DNA of 64,000 nt from Flavobacteriaceae bacterium (GCA_016744415.1 JADGEL010000003.1:434001-498000), one strand, 5' to 3'; shown: positions 1 to 8,529, counted from the first letter of the stretch. Notes: a model not told the origin generated them from the letters alone. Numbers and translations are program-made.

Positions 1-723
1 GTCAGTTGCACTGAAATAGTTGTTTACAAAGAAGTTACTTGGTGATGCTAATACATCTACATTTGATGCTGTTTTAAATCCACCATCAACCACATCTTCG
101 ATTCTACTCATAAGAATATCATGACCATCTTGTGATAGACTTGAAATTGTAGGGTCAGTAAATATTTGATTTGCAGGCTCACTTGAGTAAGTCCAATTTG
201 AGCTTCCTTGCGCTATGTCTCCAATATTATTATTCCATGATCCAGCGGTTGCAGGATTCCATCCAGACATACCCCATTTTAAAGCTTGTGTATCGCTATA
301 ACCATACATACGCATCAACGAAGTTGCATAACAAGCTGTTTGACCAGTATAACAAACCATTAAAATCGGTTTACCATTCGCATTTGCAGCTTCTGTTAAA
401 ATATTTTCAAAAGCAATATTTTTTGCTCCTTGTATATGTCCTGAGTTAAAAGCATCTCCACTTCTTATGTCAAGAATATAATATTTATCTAAAAAAGCAT
501 CTAAATCTGCATCTGCTGGAGCACCAACAACAAATTTTATTGTACCGCCTGGACCCGATAAAATATTATTAAGATCCAATTGATTGGCAACCATATAATC
601 TTTCAATAATGAAAATGCTGGTGTAACCTCTCCACCTCCTAAATCATCACCTCTATCACATGATGTAAGAAACAATGCTGGTATTAATAAAAACCCTATT
701 ACTATTAATTTTAAATTTTTCAT
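1..723 (-). CDS. Rhodanese-domain lipoprotein (partial, C-terminus beyond window)
   Basis: Open on the minus strand from an ATG at 723 to the window edge without a stop, giving the first 241 residues. The N-terminus is a lipoprotein signal with lipobox LTSC (Cys22), so the protein should be anchored facing the periplasm or surface. A rhodanese domain follows: DIRSGDAFNSGHIQGAKN around 85-102, then the active-site loop CYTGQT with Cys124, then the KWGMSGW motif. It is a clear paralogue of the next gene upstream (same KWGMS-W and CYSGQ layout), which carries two rhodanese domains, so the missing part probably holds a second one. The 35-base gap to that gene suggests one operon. Expected role: sulfane-sulfur transfer outside the cytoplasm; the substrate is unknown. 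Confidence 0.85.
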   Translation of the reverse strand, partial: MKNLKLIVIGFLLIPALFLTSCDRGDDLGGGEVTPAFSLLKDYMVANQLDLNNILSGPGGTIKFVVGAPADADLDAFLDKYYILDIRSGDAFNSGHIQGAKNIAFENILTEAANANGKPILMVCYTGQTACYATSLMRMYGYSDTQALKWGMSGWNPATAGSWNNNIGDIAQGSSNWTYSSEPANQIFTDPTISSLSQDGHDILMSRIEDVVDGGFKTASNVDVLASPSNFFVNNYFSATD

Positions 724-758
724 GATTAAATCTTTTATATTATTTGTTTTAATTTTTA

Positions 759-1763
759 CTATTCAATTACTGGATACATATTTATTTCTTTTTTTGAAAA
801 AGCATCTTTTTTATTTGCTTTCAACACTTTATTCATAAAACTATTTGCTCCATAAGCAATATTACTAGAGTCATACCCTAGTATGTTTAAATAAGCCACT
901 ACATGAGCTGCTCTTTGACCCGTTAAACAATATATTGCTATCTTCTTATCTACTGGAAGTGTATTTAAATCAACTGTAGAAGATAGAGAGGTACTTGGTT
1001 CATATTGAATAGCACCTGGTATATGTCCCATATTATATACATCCTCTGTATTATAATTAACTATATAATACTCACTTGGATTTTCAAACACTACGGGGGA
1101 CTTAAGAATATATTCTTTATATGGTGTTGCAAAAGCTTTTTCTAATCTTACTCTTAAAATATCTTTTGCCTCTGTTTTACCAGTATTAATAACTGGATAA
1201 ACTCCTACATCTGATTTAATATTTGCTGTAGTCTCAACTTTATCTGCAAAGTTATTAGTCGTGTTTTTAGTCCATGAATTTTCTGCAAAATCAGTTCTCC
1301 AAGAGCTCATTCCCCATTTCATACTATAAACATTATCATAACCCGCAATTCTTAACAAACCTGTATAATAAGCTGCAGATTGACCTGAGTAACAAATCAT
1401 CACAATTTTATCAAAATCATTTGGGCTAATTTCACTTTCAAAATAAGTAAGCAAATCTGATGCTTTAACGTTTTTAGCATTTTTTATATGGCCAAATTCA
1501 AACCAACTATCGCTACGTATATCTATTAATAGGTAGTTAGAATTTTTATAATTTTTTTTGACTTCATCTGCATTTATTATTGCAGTCGAAGCATCCGTAT
1601 TTATAAAAACTCCATTGGATTCCATATATTCTAAAAGCACCTCAAACTCACTGGGTGGATTTAAAGTTACATTTTCAAAATTTGTAGAATTACTTGTAAA
1701 ACCGCTTGAAAAAGCAACTGTAGAAATAATTAGGGTTACTAAAAAAAATGATAATTTTTTCAT
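759..1763 (-). CDS. Exported tandem-rhodanese sulfurtransferase
   Basis: 334 residues with an N-terminal signal peptide (about 1-20, no lipobox Cys) and two rhodanese domains. Domain 1 has LLIDIRSDSWFEFGHI near 78-93 and the loop CYSGQSA with Cys124. Domain 2 has IVNYNTEDVYNMGHIPGA near 234-251 and the loop CLTGQRA with Cys279. Both domains keep the catalytic Cys, unlike most tandem rhodaneses, in which only one is active. First gene of an operon with the downstream rhodanese lipoprotein. Two perfect copies of the island's GTAAC-N4-GTTAC palindrome lie about 120 bases upstream. Likely a periplasmic sulfane-sulfur carrier or thiosulfate/polysulfide sulfurtransferase; the exact donor and acceptor cannot be read from sequence. 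Confidence 0.9.
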   Translation of the reverse strand: MKKLSFFLVTLIISTVAFSSGFTSNSTNFENVTLNPPSEFEVLLEYMESNGVFINTDASTAIINADEVKKNYKNSNYLLIDIRSDSWFEFGHIKNAKNVKASDLLTYFESEISPNDFDKIVMICYSGQSAAYYTGLLRIAGYDNVYSMKWGMSSWRTDFAENSWTKNTTNNFADKVETTANIKSDVGVYPVINTGKTEAKDILRVRLEKAFATPYKEYILKSPVVFENPSEYYIVNYNTEDVYNMGHIPGAIQYEPSTSLSSTVDLNTLPVDKKIAIYCLTGQRAAHVVAYLNILGYDSSNIAYGANSFMNKVLKANKKDAFSKKEINMYPVIE

Positions 1764-1839
1764 AATTTAAGGTTTAATATTTAACTAATTGTTTGTTCTA
1801 ATTTGAAGTAAAATTAAATCTCAAGCCCAATGTTATTTA

Positions 1840-1851
1840 TGATATTTGTCA
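1840..1851. promoter_or_regulatory. Imperfect Fnr-like box
   Basis: TGAT-ATTT-GTCA, one base off the TGAT-N4-ATCA pattern seen at 8574 and 23028. Its centre is about 82 bases upstream of the exported rhodanese start and 42 bases from the centre of the nearest TGTAAC-type palindrome. The same spacing occurs in front of the molybdoenzyme operon. Weak on its own. Confidence 0.3.
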
Positions 1852-1880
1852 TTTTTTACAATATGTAATCATTATACACA

Positions 1881-1917
1881 GTAACAATTGTTACAATTAT
1901 ATGTAACAATTGTTACA
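1881..1917. promoter_or_regulatory. Tandem Crp/Fnr-type operators upstream of the exported rhodanese operon
   Basis: GTAACAATTGTTAC at 1881-1894 and TGTAACAATTGTTACA at 1902-1917 are two perfect palindromes with centres 22 bases apart, about two helical turns. Half-sites TGTAA and TTACA separated by six bases match the Crp/Fnr dimer geometry. Similar sites precede the other sulfur genes in the window, and a Crp/Fnr regulator is encoded at 23076-23708; the pairing is inferred. Confidence 0.75.
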
Positions 1918-2218
1918 TGTGATTTTTCTATGACAAGAGTGAATTTTGAAAATTATTTAAATTGTAAAAGTCTAAACTACAACAAGTTAAGTTAATTGTT
2001 TTTATAAGAGTTACTTTTATATTAAAACAAAATTTTGACCGACCTTCTTATTTTCTAAACAAAAAAAAATTATCGAAATTCTGGAAGAAAAAACATTTTA
2101 GCATCGTTCTTTTTATGGAAGTTTTATGGAATATTCCGAATGATTTGATGTGATATTTTTCAATTCAGCAAGTCAAAAAAAATAAATTGATATATAAAAT
2201 TATTAAATGAATTGAATA
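1918..2218. other. Intergenic, no gene seen
   Basis: AT-rich stretch between the operators and the terminator of the pseudo-rhodanese operon. No plausible coding frame or RNA structure was recognised by eye. Confidence 0.5.
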
Positions 2219-2254
2219 AAAAAGATGCCTTATGAAAATCATAAGACATCTTTT
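2219..2254 (-). terminator. Intrinsic terminator of the psr-like operon
   Basis: Stem of about 15 pairs with one mismatch (AAGATG-C-CTTATGA against TCATAAG-A-CATCTT) around a three-base loop, followed by T residues on the minus strand. It lies 40-75 bases beyond the stop at 2296 and closes the operon that starts at 8529. Confidence 0.7.
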
Positions 2255-2295
2255 AAAATCTAACATAAAAACTATAATTATAAAAAAAACACTAT

Positions 2296-2910
2296 TTAAC
2301 ACCCTCCTTCAGGAACGCGTTTTTTCTTTTTTGGAGCCGTAATTACTTTTTTAGGCTTTTTCTTCTCTTTTACAACAACTGGCTCTTTATCCATCAAGCT
2401 TTTTAAAACTTTTGCATAATTTACCGTAGGCCTTTCTAAATTAACATCTTTTACTTGGAATTGGTTGTTAACAAAACTAGTTTCTATACAAAGAATCTTT
2501 GCGTTCTCATATCCCAACTGATAAAGTAACATCCACGCACTATTGGCTTCATCTGGGTGCTCTCCGTATAAAATTGCTATTTTACTCACATCACTTATTT
2601 CTTTTAGAAATGAGCTACTCTCTTTTTCAAAAACATTTATAGTCGATATGTTTATTGCTCCATCTAAATGACCTTTCGCATATTCATAATTACTACGAAT
2701 ATCAATAATTTCATAATCTGTCTCAACTAACTGTTCAAAATCATTTTGAGATATTATATAATCTTTTTCAACAATTTTTTCTAGAGTCTCTTCGGCACTT
2801 TTTTCAAAAACATACTCTGGTTTTTTAAAAGTCAATACTGCTATTACAACTACAAGTAAAAATAAAACTGCAGAAATTGACACCCTCTTTGTTCTTTCTA
2901 ATTCTTTCAT
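2296..2910 (-). CDS. Membrane-anchored pseudo-rhodanese with C-terminal VPEGGC arm (paralogue 2)
   Basis: 204 residues. A short basic N-terminus and one membrane segment (about 11-28) predict an N-in/C-out anchor with the rest in the periplasm. Residues about 55-150 have the rhodanese fold signature (EIIDIRSNYEYAKGHLDGAINI at 67-88). The catalytic loop reads YGEHPDEA (115-122) with no cysteine, so classical sulfurtransferase activity is not expected. A Lys/Pro-rich tail from about 180 ends in KKKKRVPEGGC, placing Cys204 at the very C-terminus; the only other Cys is 141. The tail is almost identical to that of the neighbouring paralogue although the bodies differ. Last gene of the operon with the YeeE pair and the PsrABC-like enzyme. 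Inferred: a sulfur-binding carrier arm, by analogy with the GGCGG arm of SoxY; homology to SoxY is not claimed. Confidence 0.85.
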   Translation of the reverse strand: MKELERTKRVSISAVLFLLVVVIAVLTFKKPEYVFEKSAEETLEKIVEKDYIISQNDFEQLVETDYEIIDIRSNYEYAKGHLDGAINISTINVFEKESSSFLKEISDVSKIAILYGEHPDEANSAWMLLYQLGYENAKILCIETSFVNNQFQVKDVNLERPTVNYAKVLKSLMDKEPVVVKEKKKPKKVITAPKKKKRVPEGGC

Positions 2911-2954
2911 GATTTACATTTATTATATGAAACGTCTCTTTAACAGCTAAATCG

Positions 2955-3623
2955 TTAACAACCTCCTTCTGGAACTCTTTTTTTCTTTTTCTTAACTGTA
3001 ATAACTTTTTTAGTTGATTTTTTCTCAACTTTAATTTTAGCTTTTGTTTCTGTTTTAGGAACACCAACTCCAAAATACATTCCTGCAGCTTTTCTAAAAG
3101 AATACAACTCAAATTCCTTCTGAGAATCTGTTTCTTTTGGCATCTGAGGATCTATAATTGTATTAAACCATTCATTTAACCCACCACTTAAAACATAAAG
3201 GTTTTTATAGTCAAGCCTATTACCAAGCATCCATACTTCATTTGCATAAAAGTTGTCATTTGAATAAAGAACAACATCGTAAACATCTTGATTTAAAAAG
3301 TCGTTAAATTCTTCATCAAAAAACTTTTCAAGAGGAATGTTGATTGCATTAGGCAAAGTAAACTCTTCATACTCTTTTTTTGAGCGCGTATCAACAAGTA
3401 ACAAGGTTGGGTCTTGATTTATAATCCTATCTGCTAATTGATCAGTACTAATGTATCTCTCGCTGCTTACAGCTTGTTTTACAAATACCAGAGGGCTCAC
3501 ACCTTCACTTCTTGTTTGCTTAGGCAATAAGACCAAGACTCCTGCAAGCACTACTAATATTAGTGCCAATATTTGATATTGCCTTGTGATAATTATTTTT
3601 TTTGATTTATACTTTTTTGACAT
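2955..3623 (-). CDS. Membrane-anchored pseudo-rhodanese with C-terminal VPEGGC arm (paralogue 1)
   Basis: 222 residues. Basic N-terminus, one membrane segment (about 17-34), then a periplasmic rhodanese-fold domain at about 57-160 (LLLVDTRSKKEYEEF at 74-88; YVLSGGLNEW at 143-152). At the active-site position the sequence is LYSNDNFYA, with Ser121 where Cys is expected. The whole protein has a single cysteine, Cys222, the last residue of the tail KKVITVKKKKKRVPEGGC. Codons for the shared RVPEGGC end differ synonymously from those of the paralogue (AGA/CGC, CCA/CCT, GGT/GGG), which points to selection on the protein tail and not to recent duplication. Twelve bases downstream of a YeeE-like gene, so co-transcribed. 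Function inferred: scaffold plus covalent sulfur carrier for the adjacent Mo enzyme or transporters. Confidence 0.87.
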   Translation of the reverse strand: MSKKYKSKKIIITRQYQILALILVVLAGVLVLLPKQTRSEGVSPLVFVKQAVSSERYISTDQLADRIINQDPTLLLVDTRSKKEYEEFTLPNAINIPLEKFFDEEFNDFLNQDVYDVVLYSNDNFYANEVWMLGNRLDYKNLYVLSGGLNEWFNTIIDPQMPKETDSQKEFELYSFRKAAGMYFGVGVPKTETKAKIKVEKKSTKKVITVKKKKKRVPEGGC

Positions 3624-3635
3624 GGCTATATAATT

Positions 3636-4226
3636 TTAGTAAAATACTTTTTTAACTTTTTTCCTTACTATATCTGAAATAACAAAAGATACTAATGCTA
3701 TGATGGTAAAGATGAAAATAATCCAATAAGGAGATATATCTAATGTATCAACTAAGGTGATATTTCCCAAATTTGAACCTACAAACAAAGGCTCTAAAAC
3801 ATCAAACAATTCAGCAAAAATGAATATTCCTATCATTAAACCTATGGTAAAAACAATACCATCTATCTTACCAATAGCAACGGCACATAAACTTGTTCCT
3901 GGGCAAAATCCTCCTGCTAAAAATCCAACTCCCATAACCATTCCTCCAATTATTGCTGCCCATAAATAGGTTGGATGGACATATAGTTGAGTAATATCAA
4001 CCAAATTTAAATAATCCATATAAAATATTCCTAATACTGCAACAACTGCTGAAGTAAAAAATACTTTTAGTACTACAAAGTCATAGCCATAAAAAACACC
4101 TGCCAATTTTCTTGAAGATGAAAATCCAGAAGCTTCTAATATGTAGCCGAAAGCCATACCTATTAAGATTGCTATTACGTAGTTCCACTCTAGTGGAATT
4201 AGTCCGTTAGGAATTAATGGTCCCAT
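3636..4226 (-). CDS. YeeE/YedE-type sulfur transporter subunit (half-size, GFCPGTSLC type)
   Basis: 196 residues, hydrophobic, with about five membrane segments and the YeeE/YedE motif GGFCPGTSLC (Cys108, Cys114). YeeE/YedE proteins move thiosulfate or related sulfur species through a pore lined by conserved cysteines. In many bacteria the protein is split into two half-size partners; the partner here is the next gene upstream (ending at 4250). A 23-base gap separates the two and 12 bases separate it from the pseudo-rhodanese downstream. Substrate unproven; the context suggests thiosulfate, sulfite or a sulfane-sulfur compound. Confidence 0.88.
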   Translation of the reverse strand: MGPLIPNGLIPLEWNYVIAILIGMAFGYILEASGFSSSRKLAGVFYGYDFVVLKVFFTSAVVAVLGIFYMDYLNLVDITQLYVHPTYLWAAIIGGMVMGVGFLAGGFCPGTSLCAVAIGKIDGIVFTIGLMIGIFIFAELFDVLEPLFVGSNLGNITLVDTLDISPYWIIFIFTIIALVSFVISDIVRKKVKKVFY

Positions 4227-4249
4227 AATTTATTTTGTTTATTAATTTA

Positions 4250-4786
4250 TTAAATCCAATTTTTTCTAAAAAAGTATGCTACTATAAATCCAGTTCCAAA
4301 AATGGAGAGCATTGTAATAAAACCACCTGTTGATAAAACTGCCATACCGCTTAATGCTGCACCACTTGTACACCCTCTTGCTATTTGCGCTCCTAAACCA
4401 AATAAGATACCTCCACCTAAAGCAAAAAGCAATCGTCTTTTACTTGTGATTTTTGGAGAATGATCTATTTTCCATTTTATACGACCTGTAAAAGCTCCTG
4501 ATAAAAATGCTCCAAACAATACGCCAATAGCTTCATAAACTAACCAATTATTCATTGGCGATTTATCTTCACTAAGAAATTTGCTATAATATTCATTACT
4601 ATGAGCGTGTGTTGTTGCTACTGTATCAACAATTGTTACAACACCACTTTTTAATGCTCCACTAGCTCCTAATCCTCTACCTGTCAAATAAAATGTTAGG
4701 ATGATTAAAAGACCCATTAAAAACCCACCAAAATATGGATTCCAATAAACATGTCTGTTTTTTTGTTTTTTATTTTTCATCATCAT
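4250..4786 (-). CDS. YeeE/YedE-type sulfur transporter subunit (half-size, RGCTSG type)
   Basis: 178 residues with about four membrane segments and the conserved ARGCTSGAALSG motif (Cys139), the signature of the first half of YeeE/YedE. A hydrophilic loop containing HAHSNEYYSKF lies after the first hydrophobic region. Three consecutive Met codons leave the start uncertain by one or two residues. It begins 3 bases after the stop of the NrfD-like gene, so it belongs to the same operon. Pairs with the GFCPGTSLC protein to make one transporter (inferred from the recurring pairing, also seen at 21978-22959). Confidence 0.87.
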   Translation of the reverse strand: MMMKNKKQKNRHVYWNPYFGGFLMGLLIILTFYLTGRGLGASGALKSGVVTIVDTVATTHAHSNEYYSKFLSEDKSPMNNWLVYEAIGVLFGAFLSGAFTGRIKWKIDHSPKITSKRRLLFALGGGILFGLGAQIARGCTSGAALSGMAVLSTGGFITMLSIFGTGFIVAYFFRKNWI

Positions 4787-4789
4787 AAT

Positions 4790-5731
4790 TTAGTATAAAT
4801 ATCTTGTTATTTGACCTGCTTCTACCATCACCATCCTAAATACAAGTCCACCCATTAATATTAAAATAGCTGGTATTGCTATTGGAATTTTATAACCCAT
4901 TAGCTCGACTCCTTCTAGTAATGCTGGGAAAATCAATCCGAGTATAACTACAAATACAAAGAACATAACTGTATATGACCCTCCAAAAATTAAATTAAGA
5001 GCCTCTAATTGTACTTCTGATCCTGCATACATTCCCATCAACATATGAATGATTAAAAATATTTCTAAAATAATAAGAAACAAATCAATTTTACTAATCA
5101 TACTTTGTTCATAATGGTGTTTAGAAAGTAATAAAATAACTGCTGCTCCAGTTGATAATCCTGAGACTAAGAATAAGGGACCTAAAATTGCATTATTCCA
5201 TAAAGGGCGCGAATTAAAGGCTGATAACAATATACCTGTATAGATTCCTAATATAATAGCTAATGGTAACATTACCAATGCCATTGTCTTCCTGTTCTTA
5301 ATAAAAAAGGCTTCCCATTTTTTAATAAAATCATATTTCCAATCCCATTTAGGAAACATTTCAGTGAAATAACTAAATACCCAAAAAATTGAAATAAAAG
5401 TTATAATTAATAAAACCCAAGCTCCCCAAGACATTGGAGATTCAATTCGGATTGTTGTATACAATCTCCACACATATAGCTTATGTGTTAAGTCATAAAA
5501 TAATGCAGCTAAACCAACACTTAAAGCAATTGGTACAACCAACATAGCTTGTTTAACAGTTGCTTGGAATTGTTTTTCTTTTTTTAAAATAGTAACTAAA
5601 GCTGCGAAAACCATTATTCCCGCTGCCAATCCTCCTAAAAATAGATATAAAGAAATTGGGAAATGCCAAACCTCTAAGGATGGATCAATATTTGGAATGT
5701 TTCGTCCACTAATGAATATTTCTTCTTTCAT
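4790..5731 (-). CDS. psrC: NrfD/PsrC-type quinone-interacting membrane subunit
   Basis: 313 residues, very hydrophobic, with about eight to nine membrane segments. The N-terminal region (LEVWHFPISLYLFLGGLAAG) is typical of the NrfD/PsrC family. These subunits exchange electrons with the quinone pool and pass them to the four-cluster ferredoxin subunit. Third gene of the 8529-to-2296 operon, 12 bases after the PsrB-like gene. Direction of electron flow (quinol-driven reduction of a sulfur compound, or quinone reduction) cannot be read from the sequence. The symbol is given by family resemblance. Confidence 0.85.
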   Translation of the reverse strand: MKEEIFISGRNIPNIDPSLEVWHFPISLYLFLGGLAAGIMVFAALVTILKKEKQFQATVKQAMLVVPIALSVGLAALFYDLTHKLYVWRLYTTIRIESPMSWGAWVLLIITFISIFWVFSYFTEMFPKWDWKYDFIKKWEAFFIKNRKTMALVMLPLAIILGIYTGILLSAFNSRPLWNNAILGPLFLVSGLSTGAAVILLLSKHHYEQSMISKIDLFLIILEIFLIIHMLMGMYAGSEVQLEALNLIFGGSYTVMFFVFVVILGLIFPALLEGVELMGYKIPIAIPAILILMGGLVFRMVMVEAGQITRYLY

Positions 5732-5743
5732 GATTGAGATTTG

Positions 5744-6277
5744 TTATGTTAAATAATACACATTTGGTTTTGTCCCAGATTCTGGTGCTAATACCTTTTG
5801 TGTTCTTGTTTTTAATAATTGTGATACTTCACTTTTAGGATCATCTAAATCACCGAAATACATACATTTTGTTGGACAAACCGAAACGCAAGCAGGCAAT
5901 TGTCCTTTCTCAAGTCTGTGATAGCAAAAAGTACATTTATCGACATATCCATCAGGATGCTGGAATCTAGCATCATAAGGGCAAGACTCAATACAAGCCC
6001 CACAACCTATACACTCATCTTCTGTAACTAATACAACTCCGCCTTCAACAATATGACTAGCCCCTGTTGGACAAGTCCTTACACAAGGAGCGTTATCGCA
6101 ATGATTACATCTCTCTGATTTCAATTCTAGGTCTACTGTTGGATATGCCCCAGTTACTGTTTCAGTAACCCAATCTCTACAATATCCTACGGGTACATTA
6201 TTTTCGGTTTGACATGCAACTACGCAGTCACTACATCCAACACATTTTAATGTGTCTATTACCATTGCATATCTCAT
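5744..6277 (-). CDS. psrB: PsrB/PhsB-type four [4Fe-4S] ferredoxin subunit
   Basis: 177 residues with four cysteine groups typical of DMSO-reductase-family electron-transfer subunits: CVGCSDCVVAC, CNHCDNAPCVRTC, CIGCGACIESC and CTFC...ACVSVC. It should bind four [4Fe-4S] clusters and link the catalytic subunit to the membrane subunit. No signal peptide of its own, as usual for subunits exported together with a Tat-bearing partner. Its ATG overlaps the stop of the catalytic gene by four bases (ATGA), showing translational coupling. Confidence 0.9.
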   Translation of the reverse strand: MRYAMVIDTLKCVGCSDCVVACQTENNVPVGYCRDWVTETVTGAYPTVDLELKSERCNHCDNAPCVRTCPTGASHIVEGGVVLVTEDECIGCGACIESCPYDARFQHPDGYVDKCTFCYHRLEKGQLPACVSVCPTKCMYFGDLDDPKSEVSQLLKTRTQKVLAPESGTKPNVYYLT

Positions 6278-8529
6278 ACTATAGCTTCTTTATGTGGATT
6301 TTCAGTTCTAAATTTTACGAAATTACCTCTCATTCCTGTTCCTCCCATTAATGGATCTACAGTTACTTTAGTAATTAATTCTGTGTCACTCATTCCTTTA
6401 CCAAATGCTCTTGAAAGTTTTTTATTATTATGACCAAAACCATGATACATATAAACTGAGTCCCATCTAATACGCTCTGTTACTCTCACTTTAATTGAAA
6501 AAGTAGAAATAATTCCGTCTTGATTCTCTAACCATACTTCTTGATTATTTTTCAATCCTTCAACTCGCGCTACTTTAGGATTTACCCAAAGTTTGTTTTC
6601 ATCCATTAAATCACTTAAATTCGGATTGTTAATTGTTCTACTAAAAGTATGCATAGGAGAACGTCCGTAATTCAATCTATAAAAACCTTGTTCTGGATGG
6701 TCGTGTGATGTATAAACTGGCATAGGATCAAAACCTTGATCCGCTAATTCTGGCGAATAAAATTCAATTTTACCAGTGTTAGTAGGAAACTCATATGGCT
6801 GCCCTTTTTCTAAGAACATTGATCCTGATTTACGCTCAAACATTTTAACTCCAATCTTCTCCATTTCTTCTAAAGAAGTTCCCATCTTTTCTAATTGCCA
6901 AGAGATTACATCTTTAAAATCATCGTAAGCAAAATAGTCCCCTAAGCCTAATTTCTCACCAATCTGTTTAGACATCCACCAAGCAGGTTTAGAATTGTAT
7001 TTAGGTTTAGCTGCTGGCATTCTCAATGCAATAGATGGTTCTCTATTGGTAGCAGATCTTATTCCGTCATAACGTTCTAGATAAGTACATTCTGGTAAAA
7101 CAACATCTGCATAACCTGTAATTTCCATTGGCATCGTATCCATAACAACTATGAATTCTACAGCTTCCATCGCTTTTTCTATTATCTCTCGTTGTGGAAC
7201 AGTACTCACTAAATTAGTTCCTGCAACAAACCAACCTTTTATTGGATACTTATCATTTTCGCCAGGGATTGATGCGTTAATTACTTCATTTGTAATACCC
7301 ATTTCCGCAAAAGGATATTTTTCACCAATCTCTTTCCATCCCCATTTTGGATGTGGATATGGTGGGTGTGGATATTTTGGAACTTTTATTTTTTCTTTAA
7401 AGTAGAATCCACCTCGGTTACCCCAAGAACCTAATAAGCCATTAAGCATTGCAACTGCTCTTCCCCTTTGTGAGTCATCTCCGTACCATGTAACGTGTCG
7501 TCCTGGATGAACAATAGTTGATGGTGCAGAGGCTGCCATTGCTCTTGCCGTTTTACGAATTTCTTCTGGCTTAATAGTTGTAATTCCGTAAGCCCACTCA
7601 GGGGTAAAATCTTTAACGTGTTCTTTTAACTCATCAAAACCGTATCCATATTGTTTTACATATTCCTTATTATAAATATCTTCATAAATTAAAACATGCA
7701 TCCATGAAAGTAACAATGCTAAATCAGTTGAAGGTTTTATTGCTAGCCAGTGTTTTGATTTACTCGCTGCTGTAGAAAATCTTGGATCAACAGTAATAAT
7801 AGTTGCGCCATTATCAATTGCTTCAGACATTTCTTGAACTTGAGAGTTGTGCATATTCTCTCCTATATGAGCTCCAATTAGCACTAAGCATTTTGTATCT
7901 CTAATATCTGTAGGCTCTGGTGAGCCAACCCATGATCCAAAGGTTAGTCCAAATCCTGTTTCTCTTGGCCCTCTACATTGTGCATAAGCAGGTTCAGCAA
8001 TTGTATCAGAACCATATGCTTTAAATAGATGTTCTAGATGGCTTCCTGGAGAACCATGTTTTAATAACGCCATACTTTCAGCACCATAGTTGTCTTTTAT
8101 TCCTTGCATTTTTGATGCAACAAGTGTAAGAGCTTCTTCCCAACTTGCTTCTCTAAAGGTGTCTTCTGAACCTACGTTTTTAACTCTAATTAAAGGTGTT
8201 TTTAGACGATCTTTATCAGCATACATTCCAACACCTCCAGTACCTCTTGGACAAAGACGCCCATAACAATGTGGGTCAGTTTCATTTCCAATTAACTGCT
8301 TAATATTATCATCTTCATCTGTATATGCCCATGCAGCACATTTCCAAAAGCATACTTCGCAGTAAGTTGCTGTTCGCTTTAAATTTCTAGCACTTGTTGC
8401 AAGTAAATTATTCTCTGTCAAGCTTTGACCTATAGATTTAAAAGCTGTTCCGAAAAGGGCAACACCTGCTGCTCCAAAGGAGGAGATTTTAATAAATGAT
8501 CTTCTAGAAGTAGTCATAGTTTTATTCAT
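6274..8529 (-). CDS. psrA: Tat-exported molybdopterin oxidoreductase, polysulfide/thiosulfate reductase type
   Basis: 751 residues. N-terminal Tat signal SRRSFIK (Arg9-Arg10) followed by a hydrophobic stretch, so the enzyme acts in the periplasm. A [4Fe-4S] site is formed by Cys57, Cys60, Cys64 and Cys93. AQCRGPRETGF places Cys185 where the Mo-coordinating cysteine is expected. The molybdopterin-binding and C-terminal dinucleotide-binding regions are intact, and length fits PsrA/PhsA (about 750-770), not TtrA (over 1000). With the PsrB and PsrC-like genes it forms a complete three-subunit enzyme. Preceded by an Fnr-like box and a perfect TGTAAC-N4-GTTACA palindrome shared with the divergent cytochrome gene. 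Possible substrates are polysulfide, thiosulfate or tetrathionate; the exact one is unresolved. Confidence 0.88.
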   Translation of the reverse strand: MNKTMTTSRRSFIKISSFGAAGVALFGTAFKSIGQSLTENNLLATSARNLKRTATYCEVCFWKCAAWAYTDEDDNIKQLIGNETDPHCYGRLCPRGTGGVGMYADKDRLKTPLIRVKNVGSEDTFREASWEEALTLVASKMQGIKDNYGAESMALLKHGSPGSHLEHLFKAYGSDTIAEPAYAQCRGPRETGFGLTFGSWVGSPEPTDIRDTKCLVLIGAHIGENMHNSQVQEMSEAIDNGATIITVDPRFSTAASKSKHWLAIKPSTDLALLLSWMHVLIYEDIYNKEYVKQYGYGFDELKEHVKDFTPEWAYGITTIKPEEIRKTARAMAASAPSTIVHPGRHVTWYGDDSQRGRAVAMLNGLLGSWGNRGGFYFKEKIKVPKYPHPPYPHPKWGWKEIGEKYPFAEMGITNEVINASIPGENDKYPIKGWFVAGTNLVSTVPQREIIEKAMEAVEFIVVMDTMPMEITGYADVVLPECTYLERYDGIRSATNREPSIALRMPAAKPKYNSKPAWWMSKQIGEKLGLGDYFAYDDFKDVISWQLEKMGTSLEEMEKIGVKMFERKSGSMFLEKGQPYEFPTNTGKIEFYSPELADQGFDPMPVYTSHDHPEQGFYRLNYGRSPMHTFSRTINNPNLSDLMDENKLWVNPKVARVEGLKNNQEVWLENQDGIISTFSIKVRVTERIRWDSVYMYHGFGHNNKKLSRAFGKGMSDTELITKVTVDPLMGGTGMRGNFVKFRTENPHKEAIV

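Noticed and set aside
2825-3112. A 95-residue frame overlapping both pseudo-rhodanese genes
   Set aside because: Shadow in another frame over the Lys-rich tail; it conflicts with two well-supported genes and spans their boundary.
6274-8529. Tetrathionate reductase TtrA
   Set aside because: 751 residues is far shorter than TtrA, and the layout with PsrB/PsrC-like partners fits the polysulfide/thiosulfate reductase group better.
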